This document shows positions 17,211 through 25,689 of a DNA stretch of 64,000 nucleotides, in pieces. Numbering within the stretch: the stretch's first letter is position 1; each line of letters opens with the position of its first letter. Origin of the DNA: Streptomyces sp. yr375 (GTDB lineage Bacteria; Actinomycetota; Actinomycetes; Streptomycetales; Streptomycetaceae); contig NZ_FOFF01000001.1 of the NCBI RefSeq assembly GCF_900110755.1, positions 538,431 through 602,430 on the forward strand, in the 5' to 3' direction. Under the pieces are notes generated by a model. The model did not search any database. It was given only the letters and a program-made list of their open reading frames with translations, and was not told the origin of the DNA. Both the position numbers and the translations under genes were made by a program.

Positions 17211-18356
17211 GTGGAACTCGACGTGACTGCGGCCCCCCGCCTGACCGAGAGCGCGAACACCGTCTTCACCGTGCTGGCCCGGGCGGGCAGCGCGACCCGG
17301 CCGCAGCTCGCGAGCCTGGCGGGACTGTCCAAGCCGACGGTGTCCTCCGCCGTGGCGGAACTCGAGGCCGCCCGGCTCGCCGCGCACTCCGGCACCGCCT
17401 CCAGCGGCACCGGCCGCTCCGCCGCCGTCTACTGCCTCGGCCCGGCCGCCGGCGCCGTGCTCGCCGTCGACCTCGGCCCCGCCCTCACCCGGGTCCGCGG
17501 CTGCGCCCTGGACGGCGCCCTGCTCGCCGAGGCCACCGCCTCCCGCGCGGACGCCGCCGACGCCGTACGCGAGGCGCTCGCCGCGCTGCCCGCCGGGGTC
17601 CCGCTGCGCTCCATCGTCGTCGCCGTCGGCGACGTCACCGCGCGCGACCGGCGGGGCAGCGGGATGCGCCCGGCCACCGCCAAGGCGGGACCGGTCTTCG
17701 ACGCCATGGCCGTCGCCCTGCCGCCGGGCGTCCCCGTCCACCTGGAGAACAACGTCAACTGCGCCGCGCTCGCCGAACTGCACGAGGGCGCGGCCCGGGG
17801 CCGCCACACCTTCGGCTACCTGCGCATCGGCGTCGGCATCGGCCTCGGCATCGTCGTCGGCGGGCAGGTGCTGCGCGGCTCGAACGGCGCGGCGGGCGAA
17901 CTGGCCCGGCTGCCCTACCCCTGGGACGACGGCCGCGAGCCGCGCCAGGAAGCCCTGGAGGAGTACATCGGCGCCCGCTCCCTGCTGCGCCGGGCCTCCG
18001 CCGCCTGGCAGGCCGCGGACGGCCCCTGCCCCCGCACCACCGAACGCCTCTTCGCCCTCGCCGGCGAGGGCCTGGCCGCCGCCCGCGCCGCCGTCGGCCG
18101 GCACGCCGCGGACGTGGGCCGGCTCGCCGCCGCCGTCACCGCCGTACTGGACCCGGGCCTGATCGTGCTCGGCGGCAGCACCGGCGCGGATCCGCAGCTC
18201 CTGCCCGGGGTACGGGCCGAACTGGCCCGGCTGAGCTGGCCCACCGAGGTGGTCAGCAGCACCGTCGGGGATTACGGCACTGTTACGGGCGCCGCACGGC
18301 TCGCCGTCGCCAGGGGAGTCCAAACCGTGACCCAGACCGCGCGGGCTGAGCATTGA
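17211..18356 (+). CDS. ROK-family transcriptional regulator of the adjacent sugar locus
   Basis: A 381-residue protein: N-terminal winged helix (about 10-70; TVFTVLARAGSATRPQLASL, then GLSKPTVSSAV) and a C-terminal ROK/sugar-kinase-like domain (LAVDLGPALTRV, LENNVNCAAL, GVGIGLGIVVGGQVLRG). The usual zinc-binding CxCGxxGC cluster after GAAGEL is absent; the segment runs GAAGELARLPYPWDD instead. GGGGGAACCT precedes the GTG at 17211, so I reject the longer frame that starts at 17025. Gene order (ROK, binding protein, two permeases) suggests it represses the transporter until a sugar or sugar phosphate binds. Confidence 0.88.
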   Translation: MELDVTAAPRLTESANTVFTVLARAGSATRPQLASLAGLSKPTVSSAVAELEAARLAAHSGTASSGTGRSAAVYCLGPAAGAVLAVDLGPALTRVRGCALDGALLAEATASRADAADAVREALAALPAGVPLRSIVVAVGDVTARDRRGSGMRPATAKAGPVFDAMAVALPPGVPVHLENNVNCAALAELHEGAARGRHTFGYLRIGVGIGLGIVVGGQVLRGSNGAAGELARLPYPWDDGREPRQEALEEYIGARSLLRRASAAWQAADGPCPRTTERLFALAGEGLAAARAAVGRHAADVGRLAAAVTAVLDPGLIVLGGSTGADPQLLPGVRAELARLSWPTEVVSSTVGDYGTVTGAARLAVARGVQTVTQTARAEH

Positions 18357-18362
18357 CGGCTT

Positions 18363-18406
18363 CCGACTTGGTCTGCCAATGTCCGGACAAGCGCTTTCTA
18401 AGTCGG
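18363..18406. promoter_or_regulatory. 44-bp nested palindrome in the ABC-operon leader
   Basis: An outer inverted pair CCGACTT (18363-18369) / AAGTCGG (18400-18406) and an inner perfect 10-bp palindrome TGTCCGGACA (18380-18389) share exactly the same centre (between 18384 and 18385). AAGCGCTT (18389-18396) overlaps it. It lies 7 bp after the ROK stop and 222 bp before the binding-protein gene. A second inverted pair, GGGACGC (18409-18415) / GCGTCCC (18429-18435), follows. This looks like an operator region for the transporter operon. Confidence 0.55.
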
Positions 18407-18627
18407 TCGGGACGCCGACTCGGGATGAGCGTCCCGCCCGTGCACGAAGATGTACGGCAGCCACGCGAGGGCGTGCTCGCACGGTGCCGGCCCGAAGGCC
18501 GGGGACCGCACCCGCAGGGACGACGCGGCCGGGAGGCCGTGCCCCCGGAAGGCGCACTTCCAAGCAGAATGCACCCGTGCCGCAGCGACCGGCCCGGAAA
18601 TCCGTCACGCACCTCAGGGAGGACCCG

Positions 18628-19959
18628 GTGGGTCACCAGATCTCGCGCAGAACCCTCTTCCGCACCGCCGGCGGACTGGCCGCCGCCGGCGCGCTCGGCA
18701 GCGCGCTCAGCGCCTGCGCCGGCGGGACCGGCGCCGGCAGCACCAGCAGCAAGCTGACCATGACCTGGTGGGGCAGCGACGAGCGGCACGCGGCCTACAA
18801 GAAGGCGCTCGCCGCGTTCCAGAAGGCCAACCCGAAGATCGAGATCCAGGAGACCTACTCCGGGTACGACGGGTACTTCGACAAGTTCAACACCAACATC
18901 GCCGGCGGCAGCGCCCCCGACCTGCTCCAGATGGACCGCGCGCTGGTCGCCCAGTACGCCCGCAAGGGCGTCCTCACGCCGCTCGACTCCTACGTCGGCA
19001 AGTCCCTGGACCTCACCGGCTTCTCCAAGGAACTCCTCGCGGCCGGCACCGTCGACGGCAAGCTGTACGGCGTCCCGTCCGGCATCGGCATCAGCCAGCT
19101 CACCGCCAACCGCAGCGGTCTGGAGAAGCTGGGCCTGACCTTCCCCGACCGCGAGTGGACCTGGGCCGATCTGAAGAAGATCTCCGTCGACGTCTACAAG
19201 AAGAGCGGCGGCAAGATCCACGGCGTGGACGACGGCGGCGGCGGCACCCTGAACGCCTTCGAGATCTTCGCCCGCGAGCACGGCCAGGACCTGTTCAGCA
19301 CGGACGGCAAGAAGCTCGGCTTCACCCCGGAGACCCTCCAGGCGTGGTGGGAGTACTGGGCCGAGATGCGCAAGCTCAACGCCGCCCCGGCGCCGGCGAT
19401 CACCTCCGCCGCCCACAACGACCTCACCAAGAACGCCGTGGTCCTCGGCAAGGCCCTGTTCACCTTCGACTCCGGCGTCTACGGCGCGGGCGGTTCCATC
19501 ACCGACGCCACCCTCGACTTCCTGCCCACCCCGCAGGGCGACTGGACCGGCGCGCGCGAGGGCAACTACGTCAACGGCGGTGTGCTGCTCAGCGCCACCA
19601 AGGCGAGCAAGCGGGTCGCGGACTCCGTGAAGGTCATGTCGTTCATCGCCCAGGACAAGACGGCGATCAAGGACATGATGCTCCAGCGCGGCATCCCGCC
19701 GACCGAGAAGGCCCGCTCCGTGATCGCCGGGGCGCTGGACGCCACGGACAAGCGGAACATGGACGTCGCCGACTACCTCTCCAAGCGGGTCACGAAGGCC
19801 ACCACCGACCTGCCCGCCCCGGCGGCCCCGCCGCAGGGCGCCGACCAGATCTGGAACCTGCTGTTCCAGTCGAACCTCGCCATCGCCTTCGGCAAGAAGT
19901 CGCTCAAGGCGCAACTGACCGAGTTCTTCGACCAGGCGGCAGGGATCCTGAGCGCCTGA
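18628..19959 (+). CDS. Sugar ABC transporter substrate-binding lipoprotein
   Basis: A 443-residue family 1 solute-binding protein. The N-terminus has a twin-arginine motif (SRRTLFRTAGG) and a lipobox ending LSAC, so the mature protein is probably a Tat-exported lipoprotein. The start of the fold (KLTMTWWGSDERHAAYKKAL, then FNTNIAGGSAPDLLQMD) matches binding proteins for oligosaccharides. A strong AGGGAGGACCCG precedes the GTG. It is followed by two permease genes and forms an importer with them. No ATPase gene is present; in Streptomyces such importers are usually energised by the shared ATPase MsiK encoded elsewhere. The sugar is unknown; the GH65 phosphorylase nearby hints at an alpha-glucoside. 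Confidence 0.9.
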   Translation: MGHQISRRTLFRTAGGLAAAGALGSALSACAGGTGAGSTSSKLTMTWWGSDERHAAYKKALAAFQKANPKIEIQETYSGYDGYFDKFNTNIAGGSAPDLLQMDRALVAQYARKGVLTPLDSYVGKSLDLTGFSKELLAAGTVDGKLYGVPSGIGISQLTANRSGLEKLGLTFPDREWTWADLKKISVDVYKKSGGKIHGVDDGGGGTLNAFEIFAREHGQDLFSTDGKKLGFTPETLQAWWEYWAEMRKLNAAPAPAITSAAHNDLTKNAVVLGKALFTFDSGVYGAGGSITDATLDFLPTPQGDWTGAREGNYVNGGVLLSATKASKRVADSVKVMSFIAQDKTAIKDMMLQRGIPPTEKARSVIAGALDATDKRNMDVADYLSKRVTKATTDLPAPAAPPQGADQIWNLLFQSNLAIAFGKKSLKAQLTEFFDQAAGILSA

Positions 19960-20000
19960 GGCGCGCCGCAGTACCGATACACCGGGAGAGGGTCAGGGAG

Positions 20001-20984
20001 ATGAGTATGACCACCGCGAAGACCGACGAGGTCGCGACGGCGACGCCGGCCCCGGCGACCCCGTCCGACCAGCGGGAGCGCGACCGTATGCGGCGCCGGC
20101 TCGCCCGACGGCGGGGCGGCGGCTGGTGGCCGTACGTCTTCCTGGCCCCCTGGTTCGTCGGCCTGTTCGGCCTGACGATCTACCCGATGCTCGACTCGCT
20201 GTACCTGTCGTTCACCGACTTCGACCTGCTGACGCCCGCGCAGTGGGTCGGCGGCAAGAACTACGAGCGGATGTTCACCGACGACCCGGTCTTCTGGGAC
20301 ACGGTGCACGCCACCCTCGTGTACGTCGTCGTCTCCGTCCCGCTGAAGCTCGCCCTCGCGCTCGGCGTGGCGATGCTGCTCAACCGGGACCTGAAGGGCA
20401 TCGGCCTCTACCGGGCCGCCTTCTACCTGCCCTCGCTGCTCGGCGGGGCGGTCGCCGTCGCCATCGTGTGGCGCCAGGTGTTCGGCGGCGACGGGCTGTT
20501 CAACGACTTCCTCGGCTGGTTCGGCATCAAGGGCCAGGACTGGATCTCCAGCCCCGACACCGCGATCTACACCCTGATCCTGCTGGCCGTCTGGCAGTTC
20601 GGCACCCCGATGGTCATCTTCCTCGCCGGCCTGAAGCAACTGCCCAGGGACGTGTACGAGGCCGCCGCGATCGACGGCGCAGGACCCGTCACCCGCTTCT
20701 TCAAGATCACCCTGCCGCTGCTGACGCCGATCGTCTTCTTCAACGTCGTGCTCCAGATCATCGACGCGTTCAAGACGTTCACCCCCGCCTTCGTCATCAG
20801 CAACGGCACCGGCGGACCGCTCAACTCGACGATGCTGTACTCCCTCTACCTGTACAAGAAGGGCTTCGCCGACCTCCAGATGGGCTACGCCTCGGCCCTT
20901 GCCTGGGTGCTGTTCCTGGTCATCGCGGGCTTCACGGCGGTCAACTTCATCGCCAGCCGTTACTGGGTCCACTACGACGACTGA
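20001..20984 (+). CDS. Sugar ABC transporter permease (MalF-type)
   Basis: A polytopic inner-membrane protein of about 327 residues with six hydrophobic segments. It starts with a hydrophilic Arg-rich tail, then WWPYVFLAPWFVGLFGLTIY. The cytoplasmic EAA loop that docks on the ATPase is visible as DVYEAAAIDGAGPVTRFFKI. An ATG at 20007 is an alternative start, since AGGGAG ends 6 nt before it. The gene is 41 bp after the binding-protein gene and pairs with the next permease. Confidence 0.92.
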   Translation: MSMTTAKTDEVATATPAPATPSDQRERDRMRRRLARRRGGGWWPYVFLAPWFVGLFGLTIYPMLDSLYLSFTDFDLLTPAQWVGGKNYERMFTDDPVFWDTVHATLVYVVVSVPLKLALALGVAMLLNRDLKGIGLYRAAFYLPSLLGGAVAVAIVWRQVFGGDGLFNDFLGWFGIKGQDWISSPDTAIYTLILLAVWQFGTPMVIFLAGLKQLPRDVYEAAAIDGAGPVTRFFKITLPLLTPIVFFNVVLQIIDAFKTFTPAFVISNGTGGPLNSTMLYSLYLYKKGFADLQMGYASALAWVLFLVIAGFTAVNFIASRYWVHYDD

Positions 20985-21032
20985 CGACCGACGTCCGACG
21001 AGCCACGACTGACGACTGACGCCCGACGTCCG
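20977..21032. repeat. Degenerate 28-bp tandem repeat around a permease stop codon
   Basis: Two copies beginning ACGACTGACGAC (20977 and 21005) contain many GACGNC words. The first copy includes the last codons and the TGA of the upstream permease. It fills most of the short gap before the second permease. It may be a slippage product without function. Confidence 0.5.
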
Positions 21033-21052
21033 AGCGAGGAGTCCTTCCCACC

Positions 21053-21931
21053 ATGTCCGCCATCACCCCGAACGCGTCGCCGTTGCAGAAGCTCCGCTCG
21101 GCCACCGGCGCCCGCCGCATCTTCCTCCACACCCTGCTCATCGGCGTGGCGATCGTCATGCTCTACCCGCTGCTGTGGATGCTCAGCAGCTCGATCAAGC
21201 CCGACACGGAGATCTTCACCCACCCCGGGCTGATCCCGAACAAGCTCAACCCGCAGAACTACGCCGACGGCTGGAGCGGCTCCGGCAACTCCTTCTCGCT
21301 GTACATCACCAACTCGCTGATCGTCACGATCGGCGCGGTGATCGGCAACGTGATCTCCTGCTCGCTGGCCGCCTACGCCTTCGCGCGCTTCGAGTTCCGG
21401 GGCAAGAAGATCTGGTTCGGCCTGATGCTCGGCACGCTGATGCTGCCCACCCAGGCCGTCCTCATCCCGCAGTACACGATCTTCTACAACCTGACCTGGA
21501 TCAACACCTATCTGCCGCTGATCGTGCCCAAGTTCCTCGCGGTGGACGCCTTCTTCATCTTCCTGATGGTCCAGTTCATCCGCTCCATCCCGCGCGAACT
21601 CGACCACGCGGCCATGATGGACGGCGCCAACCCCTGGCAGATCTACTGGAAGATCATCCTGCCGCTGATGAAGCCGGCCCTGGTCACCACCACCATCTTC
21701 ACCTTCATCTGGACGTACGACGACTTCCTGCACCAGCTCGTCTACCTCCAGCAGAACGACAAGTTCACCGTCCCCCTCGGCCTGACCCTCTTCATGGACC
21801 AGACCAGCGGCTCGTCCTACGGCGCGATGTTCGCCATGTCGACACTCGCCCTCCTGCCGACGCTCATCTGCTTCCTCATCTTCCAGAAGAGGCTGGTCGA
21901 AGGCCTTGCGACCTCCGGCATGAAGGGCTGA
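21053..21931 (+). CDS. Sugar ABC transporter permease (MalG-type)
   Basis: A 292-residue inner-membrane protein with six hydrophobic segments, beginning with IFLHTLLIGVAIVMLYPLLW. The EAA loop appears as ELDHAAMMDGANPWQIYWKI. GAGGAGT lies 9 nt upstream of the ATG. It completes the importer with the preceding two genes, and the next gene starts only 6 bp after its stop, so translation is probably coupled. Confidence 0.93.
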   Translation: MSAITPNASPLQKLRSATGARRIFLHTLLIGVAIVMLYPLLWMLSSSIKPDTEIFTHPGLIPNKLNPQNYADGWSGSGNSFSLYITNSLIVTIGAVIGNVISCSLAAYAFARFEFRGKKIWFGLMLGTLMLPTQAVLIPQYTIFYNLTWINTYLPLIVPKFLAVDAFFIFLMVQFIRSIPRELDHAAMMDGANPWQIYWKIILPLMKPALVTTTIFTFIWTYDDFLHQLVYLQQNDKFTVPLGLTLFMDQTSGSSYGAMFAMSTLALLPTLICFLIFQKRLVEGLATSGMKG

Positions 21932-21937
21932 TCCCGG

Positions 21938-23770
21938 GTGCACCTCCTCCACCAGCGCGGCCCGCTGCACGACCTGCCCGACACCCCGCAGGCGTACGAC
22001 GCCGTCCTCGCCGACGTCACCGAGCAGGCCCTGCGGCGGCTGACGCCGGACGGAAACCTCGAACACCCCGACTGCGTCGACGACATCGGCGACACCTCCC
22101 TCGGCATCACCTCCCTGCTGGCCCTGGCCTGGCAGCGCACCAAGGACCCGCGCCTGCCGGACGCGGTGCGCCGCAGCCTCGCCTTCCACCTGCGCGAGCG
22201 GGTCTACCGCGACGACAACCCCGGCTACCCCAACCTGCGCACACGCGGCTCGGGCCTGCCGTACGCCCGCTACACCCTGGCGCCCGGCGCGCACCCGATC
22301 GGCGACTGGCCGAGCACGGTGTGGGCGCTGCTCCAGGCGGTGAACGTGCTCGACGCGGCGGACGGTCTGGTCGACGACGGCCCGCGCGCCGAACTGCTGG
22401 CGGTGGCGCGCGGCTACTGGAGCTGGCTGACCGAGGCGACCTTCTTCAACCCGCAGGAGGCCGGCAACCAGGCGATCGGCTGCGTCGTGGGCGGCCTGAT
22501 GCTCGCCCGGCACCTGCCCGCCGCCGACGGCGCACAGGTCCGCGCCCGCGCCCTCACGCTGTACGCCGACGAGATCCGCGCCCACCGGGTCCGCGACCGG
22601 GGCGCCCTGCTGCCCCCCGAGCACGGCGGCGCGTACGACAACAACTACGGCCCGATCTCCCTCTCCTTCCTCGCCCAGGCCCACCGGATCAGCGGCGAAC
22701 CCGTCTTCGCCGAGGACGGCGACGCCCTCGCCCGCTATATCGACGCCCGCCTCACCGGCGGCGGCTTCGACAACGGCGGCCCCCGCTACAGCGAGCAGCA
22801 CTCGGCCTTCGAGTCGGTCCTCGGCCTGCGCTACTTCGGCGCCCGCATCGGCTCCGACCTGGGCCGCTACCGGGGCGACAGCCGCTGGGCCCGGCACGCG
22901 GTGAAGGCCGACGGCGGCGTCGACGGGCACTTCGCGTGGATGCTCGTCTGGCAGACCCAGGACGCCACGCCCTGGCACCGCGAGCCGTCCCCGGCCGCCG
23001 CCCGCCACCAACTGCGGGCCGGCGGCGTGTCGGTGGCCTTCGACGACCGGATGACCCCGGCGGTGATCGAGGCGGCAGGCACCTACTACCTGCCCGCCGC
23101 CGTCCACCGCCAGCACGGCTTCGGCCCCGTCACCGACGGCTTCCTGCTGTGCCGCCCCATGGGCGAGGTCCGGGTGCGCGACGCCCGCGCCGACGGCCTG
23201 ACCGCGAAGCTGGTCACCAAGCCGGTCGTCGGCCGCGACCACGTCCTGCGCCGCGTGCGCTCCCTGTACGTCACCGACGGCACCACCCTGTGGACCACCG
23301 TCGCCGTGGAACGCCTCCCCGGCACCCCGTACCTGCTCGCCGGCCTGCCGTACGCCGAGGACGACGGCGACCGGGTCCGGCGTACGGCGCACGCGGCCGT
23401 CTCCTCGGCGGGCCCCCTGCGCCTCACGCACCCGGCCGAAGAAGGCGCCGAGTACTTCGACGCCCGCGCCGAACTCACCCAGGAACAGGCCGCGTTCGCC
23501 CTCGCCGCCGACCCGCGCGGCTACGGCAACCCCGACGAGGGCTGGCGCCACCTGGTCGCCTCGACGGCTCTGGAGGCCGGGCCGCTCCCGGACGCCCCGG
23601 CCGACCTGCACGTGTTCGCGGTGCGCTACGGCACCGAGGAACCGCTCATTGTGTCGGTGCGGCGAGGCGAGGCGGGACTGACCGTGCGGACGGACGCGTT
23701 CACGGCCGTCCTCGGCGGCGAAGACGCCCATGGCGAACCGGAGTTGACGCTGCGCGCGGCAGACCGCTGA
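21938..23770 (+). CDS. Unrecognised 610-residue protein of the sugar locus, probable alpha/alpha-barrel enzyme
   Basis: I cannot place this in a numbered family. The N-terminal two thirds (residues 1-330) are helix-rich with DNNYGPISLSFLAQAHRIS, FDNGGPRYSEQHSAF and HFAWMLVWQTQDATPW, resembling the (alpha/alpha) toroids of glycoside hydrolases and polysaccharide lyases; the C-terminal third is richer in beta strands, like a beta-sandwich of such enzymes. It has no signal peptide, so it should act in the cytoplasm on imported sugar. The GTG start is 6 bp after the permease stop with no clear ribosome site, which implies coupling to the transporter. The role (cleaving the imported oligosaccharide) is inferred from context only. 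Confidence 0.75.
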   Translation: MHLLHQRGPLHDLPDTPQAYDAVLADVTEQALRRLTPDGNLEHPDCVDDIGDTSLGITSLLALAWQRTKDPRLPDAVRRSLAFHLRERVYRDDNPGYPNLRTRGSGLPYARYTLAPGAHPIGDWPSTVWALLQAVNVLDAADGLVDDGPRAELLAVARGYWSWLTEATFFNPQEAGNQAIGCVVGGLMLARHLPAADGAQVRARALTLYADEIRAHRVRDRGALLPPEHGGAYDNNYGPISLSFLAQAHRISGEPVFAEDGDALARYIDARLTGGGFDNGGPRYSEQHSAFESVLGLRYFGARIGSDLGRYRGDSRWARHAVKADGGVDGHFAWMLVWQTQDATPWHREPSPAAARHQLRAGGVSVAFDDRMTPAVIEAAGTYYLPAAVHRQHGFGPVTDGFLLCRPMGEVRVRDARADGLTAKLVTKPVVGRDHVLRRVRSLYVTDGTTLWTTVAVERLPGTPYLLAGLPYAEDDGDRVRRTAHAAVSSAGPLRLTHPAEEGAEYFDARAELTQEQAAFALAADPRGYGNPDEGWRHLVASTALEAGPLPDAPADLHVFAVRYGTEEPLIVSVRRGEAGLTVRTDAFTAVLGGEDAHGEPELTLRAADR

Positions 23771-23774
23771 CCGG

Positions 23775-24425
23775 TCACCCCGGGCGGATCACCAGATCCG
23801 CCCGGTCCCGCGTCGCCGCCACCAGGTCGGCGTTGCGCTGGTCGGTGCCCGACACCCAGGCCACCGCCGCCTCGTGGCCCTTGCCGAACTCCTCGTGCCG
23901 GGCGACCAGTCGGCGCACCCGCTCGGCCTCCGCCAGCTCGCAGAACCACACTTCGTCCAGCGCCGCCCGCACCCGCCGCCACGCACCCGTGCCCAGCAGC
24001 AGGTAGTTGCCCTCCGTCACGATCAGCCGGGCCGTCGACGGCACCGGCAGCGCACCGGCGAGCGGCTGCTCCAGAACCCGTTCGAAACCCGGCGCGTACA
24101 CCACGCCGTCCCCGTCGCCGTCCCCGTCGCCCTCCTCGCGCAGCCGCCGCAGCAGCGCCGCGTACCCGGCCGCGTCGAACGTGTCGGGCGCGCCCTTGCG
24201 GCCACGGCGGCCGAGCCGCTCCAGTTCGGCGTCGGCGAGATGGAAACCGTCCATCGGGACGTGCGCGACCCAGGGCTCCCCGGCCCCGTTCAGCTCCCGC
24301 ACCAGACGCTCGGCGAGCGTCGTCTTGCCCGCGCCGGGGCTGCCGGCGATACCGAGGAGCGCGCGCCGGCGGCCGTCCCCGGCGAGCAGGCGGGCCCGTT
24401 CCAGCAGGTCGTCGAAAGTGAGCAC
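23775..24425 (-). CDS. P-loop nucleoside/nucleotide kinase family protein
   Basis: A 216-residue protein of the uridine-kinase-like group. The Walker A motif is GIAGSPGAGKTT near residue 30; then HVPMDGFHLADAEL (substrate-side aspartate), GRKGAPDTFDAAGY and VTEGNYLLL (Walker B-like strand), matching proteins annotated as fructose- or panto-kinase-like nucleotide kinases. A short Gly-Asp repeat (EEGDGDGDGDG) interrupts the middle, encoded by alternating GGCGAC-type codons. I used the GTG at 24425; a TTG further upstream is possible. It converges on the enzyme gene of the sugar locus and diverges from the SnoaL-like gene. It could phosphorylate the sugar freed by this locus. Confidence 0.8.
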   Translation of the reverse strand: MLTFDDLLERARLLAGDGRRRALLGIAGSPGAGKTTLAERLVRELNGAGEPWVAHVPMDGFHLADAELERLGRRGRKGAPDTFDAAGYAALLRRLREEGDGDGDGDGVVYAPGFERVLEQPLAGALPVPSTARLIVTEGNYLLLGTGAWRRVRAALDEVWFCELAEAERVRRLVARHEEFGKGHEAAVAWVSGTDQRNADLVAATRDRADLVIRPG

Positions 24426-24480
24426 ACAGACGAGTGTCGCAGTCTCCTGGAAGGAGACCCACAAGGAGAGGAGGACGCCC

Positions 24481-24876
24481 GTGTCCGACGACGAGACACA
24501 GATCCGCACCCTGATCACCCGCTGGGCCGACGCCGTCCACCGGGGCGACCTCGACACCGTCCTCGACCAACACGCGCCGGACCTGGTGATGTACGACGTG
24601 CCGGCGCCCCACGAGGGCATCCGGGGCCTGGCCGCCTACCGGGCGACCTGGCCGCCGTTCTTCGTCTGGCAGGCCCAGGGCGCCCGCTTCGACATCGACA
24701 CCCTCGACGTCACCGCAGGTCACGACGTCGCCTACGCCCACGCCCTGCTGCGCTGCGGCACCCCCGAGGAACTCGCCGCCTGCCCCACCCTGCGGCTGCG
24801 GCTCACCTTCGGCCTGCGCAAGGAGCACGGCCGCTGGCTGATCGCCCACGAACACCACTCCTTCCCGCACGACTGA
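24481..24876 (+). CDS. SnoaL-like / ketosteroid-isomerase-fold protein
   Basis: A 131-residue NTF2-like protein. The start (DDETQIRTLITRWADAVHRG, then DLDTVLDQHAPDLVMYD) and the end (RLRLTFGLRKEHGRWLIAHEHHSFP) are typical of SnoaL-like or SgcJ-like proteins, which range from polyketide cyclases to binding proteins. GGAGAGGAGGACGCCC precedes the GTG. The fold is clear, the function is not. It is the first gene of a run continuing to beta-phosphoglucomutase and GH65. Confidence 0.8.
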   Translation: MSDDETQIRTLITRWADAVHRGDLDTVLDQHAPDLVMYDVPAPHEGIRGLAAYRATWPPFFVWQAQGARFDIDTLDVTAGHDVAYAHALLRCGTPEELAACPTLRLRLTFGLRKEHGRWLIAHEHHSFPHD

Positions 24877-24936
24877 GTCCGGATTCGGTGTGCCCCGGGG
24901 CGGTGAGGAGGGGCATCCGGGGGAACCGGACCCGGT

Positions 24937-25689
24937 ATGACGACGACGCTCGGTCTGCCCGAAGCCATCCACGCCTGCCTCTTCGACCTCGACGGGGTCG
25001 TCACCCGGACGGCCGCCGTGCACGCGGCCGTCTGGAAGGAGACCTTCGACGCGTTCCTGCACGCGCGCGTGGGCGAACCCTTCCGCCCCTTCGACGCGGA
25101 CGCCGACTACGCCGAGTACGTCGACGGACGCCCCCGCGCGGACGGCGTCCGCACCTTCCTCGCCTCCCGGGGCATCGAACTCCCCGACGGCGACCCCGAC
25201 GACCCGCCCGACGCGCGGACCGTCCACGGCCTGGGCAACCGCAAGAACGACCTGCTCCTGGAACGGATCCGCACCCAGGGCGTCGAGGCGTACGACGGCA
25301 CCCTGCGCTACATCGAGGCGGCACGCGCGCGTGGCCTGCGCACGGCGGTCGTCTCCGCCAGCGCCAACACCCGCGACGTGCTGCGCTCGATCGGCGCCGA
25401 GCACCTCTTCGAGGTCCGCATCGACGGCGTCGTCGCGGCCGAGCGGGGCCTGCCGGGCAAGCCCCGCCCCGACACGTTCCTGGCCGCCGCCCACGACCTC
25501 GGCGTCGACCCGCCGGGCGCGGCCGTCTTCGAGGACGCGCTCGCCGGGATGGACGCGGGCCGCGCCGGGAACTTCGGGTACGTCGTGGGCGTTGACCGCG
25601 TCGGGCGGACCGACGCGCTGTACGCGCACGGCGCGGACGTCGTGGTGCGGGATCTGGACGAACTGCGCGGGCAGGGAGGGCGGGCGTGA
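24937..25689 (+). CDS. pgmB: Beta-phosphoglucomutase-type HAD hydrolase
   Basis: A 250-residue HAD-superfamily protein. The nucleophile motif is [10 protein letters not shown], with the second aspartate replaced in the usual way for this group (DLDGV); [15 protein letters not shown] is motif [13 protein letters not shown] holds the lysine, and [12 protein letters not shown] is the acidic motif. Beta-phosphoglucomutase converts beta-glucose 1-phosphate to glucose 6-phosphate. Its stop overlaps the start of the GH65 gene by 4 bp, and GH65 phosphorylases release beta-glucose 1-phosphate, which makes this assignment stronger than sequence alone. Confidence 0.88.
   Translation: MTTTLGLPEAIHACLFDLDGVVTRTAAVHAAVWKETFDAFLHARVGEPFRPFDADADYAEYVDGRPRADGVRTFLASRGIELPDGDPDDPPDARTVHGLGNRKNDLLLERIRTQGVEAYDGTLRYIEAARARGLRTAVVSASANTRDVLRSIGAEHLFEVRIDGVVAAERGLPGKPRPDTFLAAAHDLGVDPPGAAVFEDALAGMDAGRAGNFGYVVGVDRVGRTDALYAHGADVVVRDLDELRGQGGRA

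Noticed and set aside
20972..23731. Long minus-strand frame opposite the second permease and the 610-residue enzyme
   Set aside because: Composition is Gly/Val/Asp/Arg-rich without domain motifs; the plus-strand genes have ribosome sites and known motifs.
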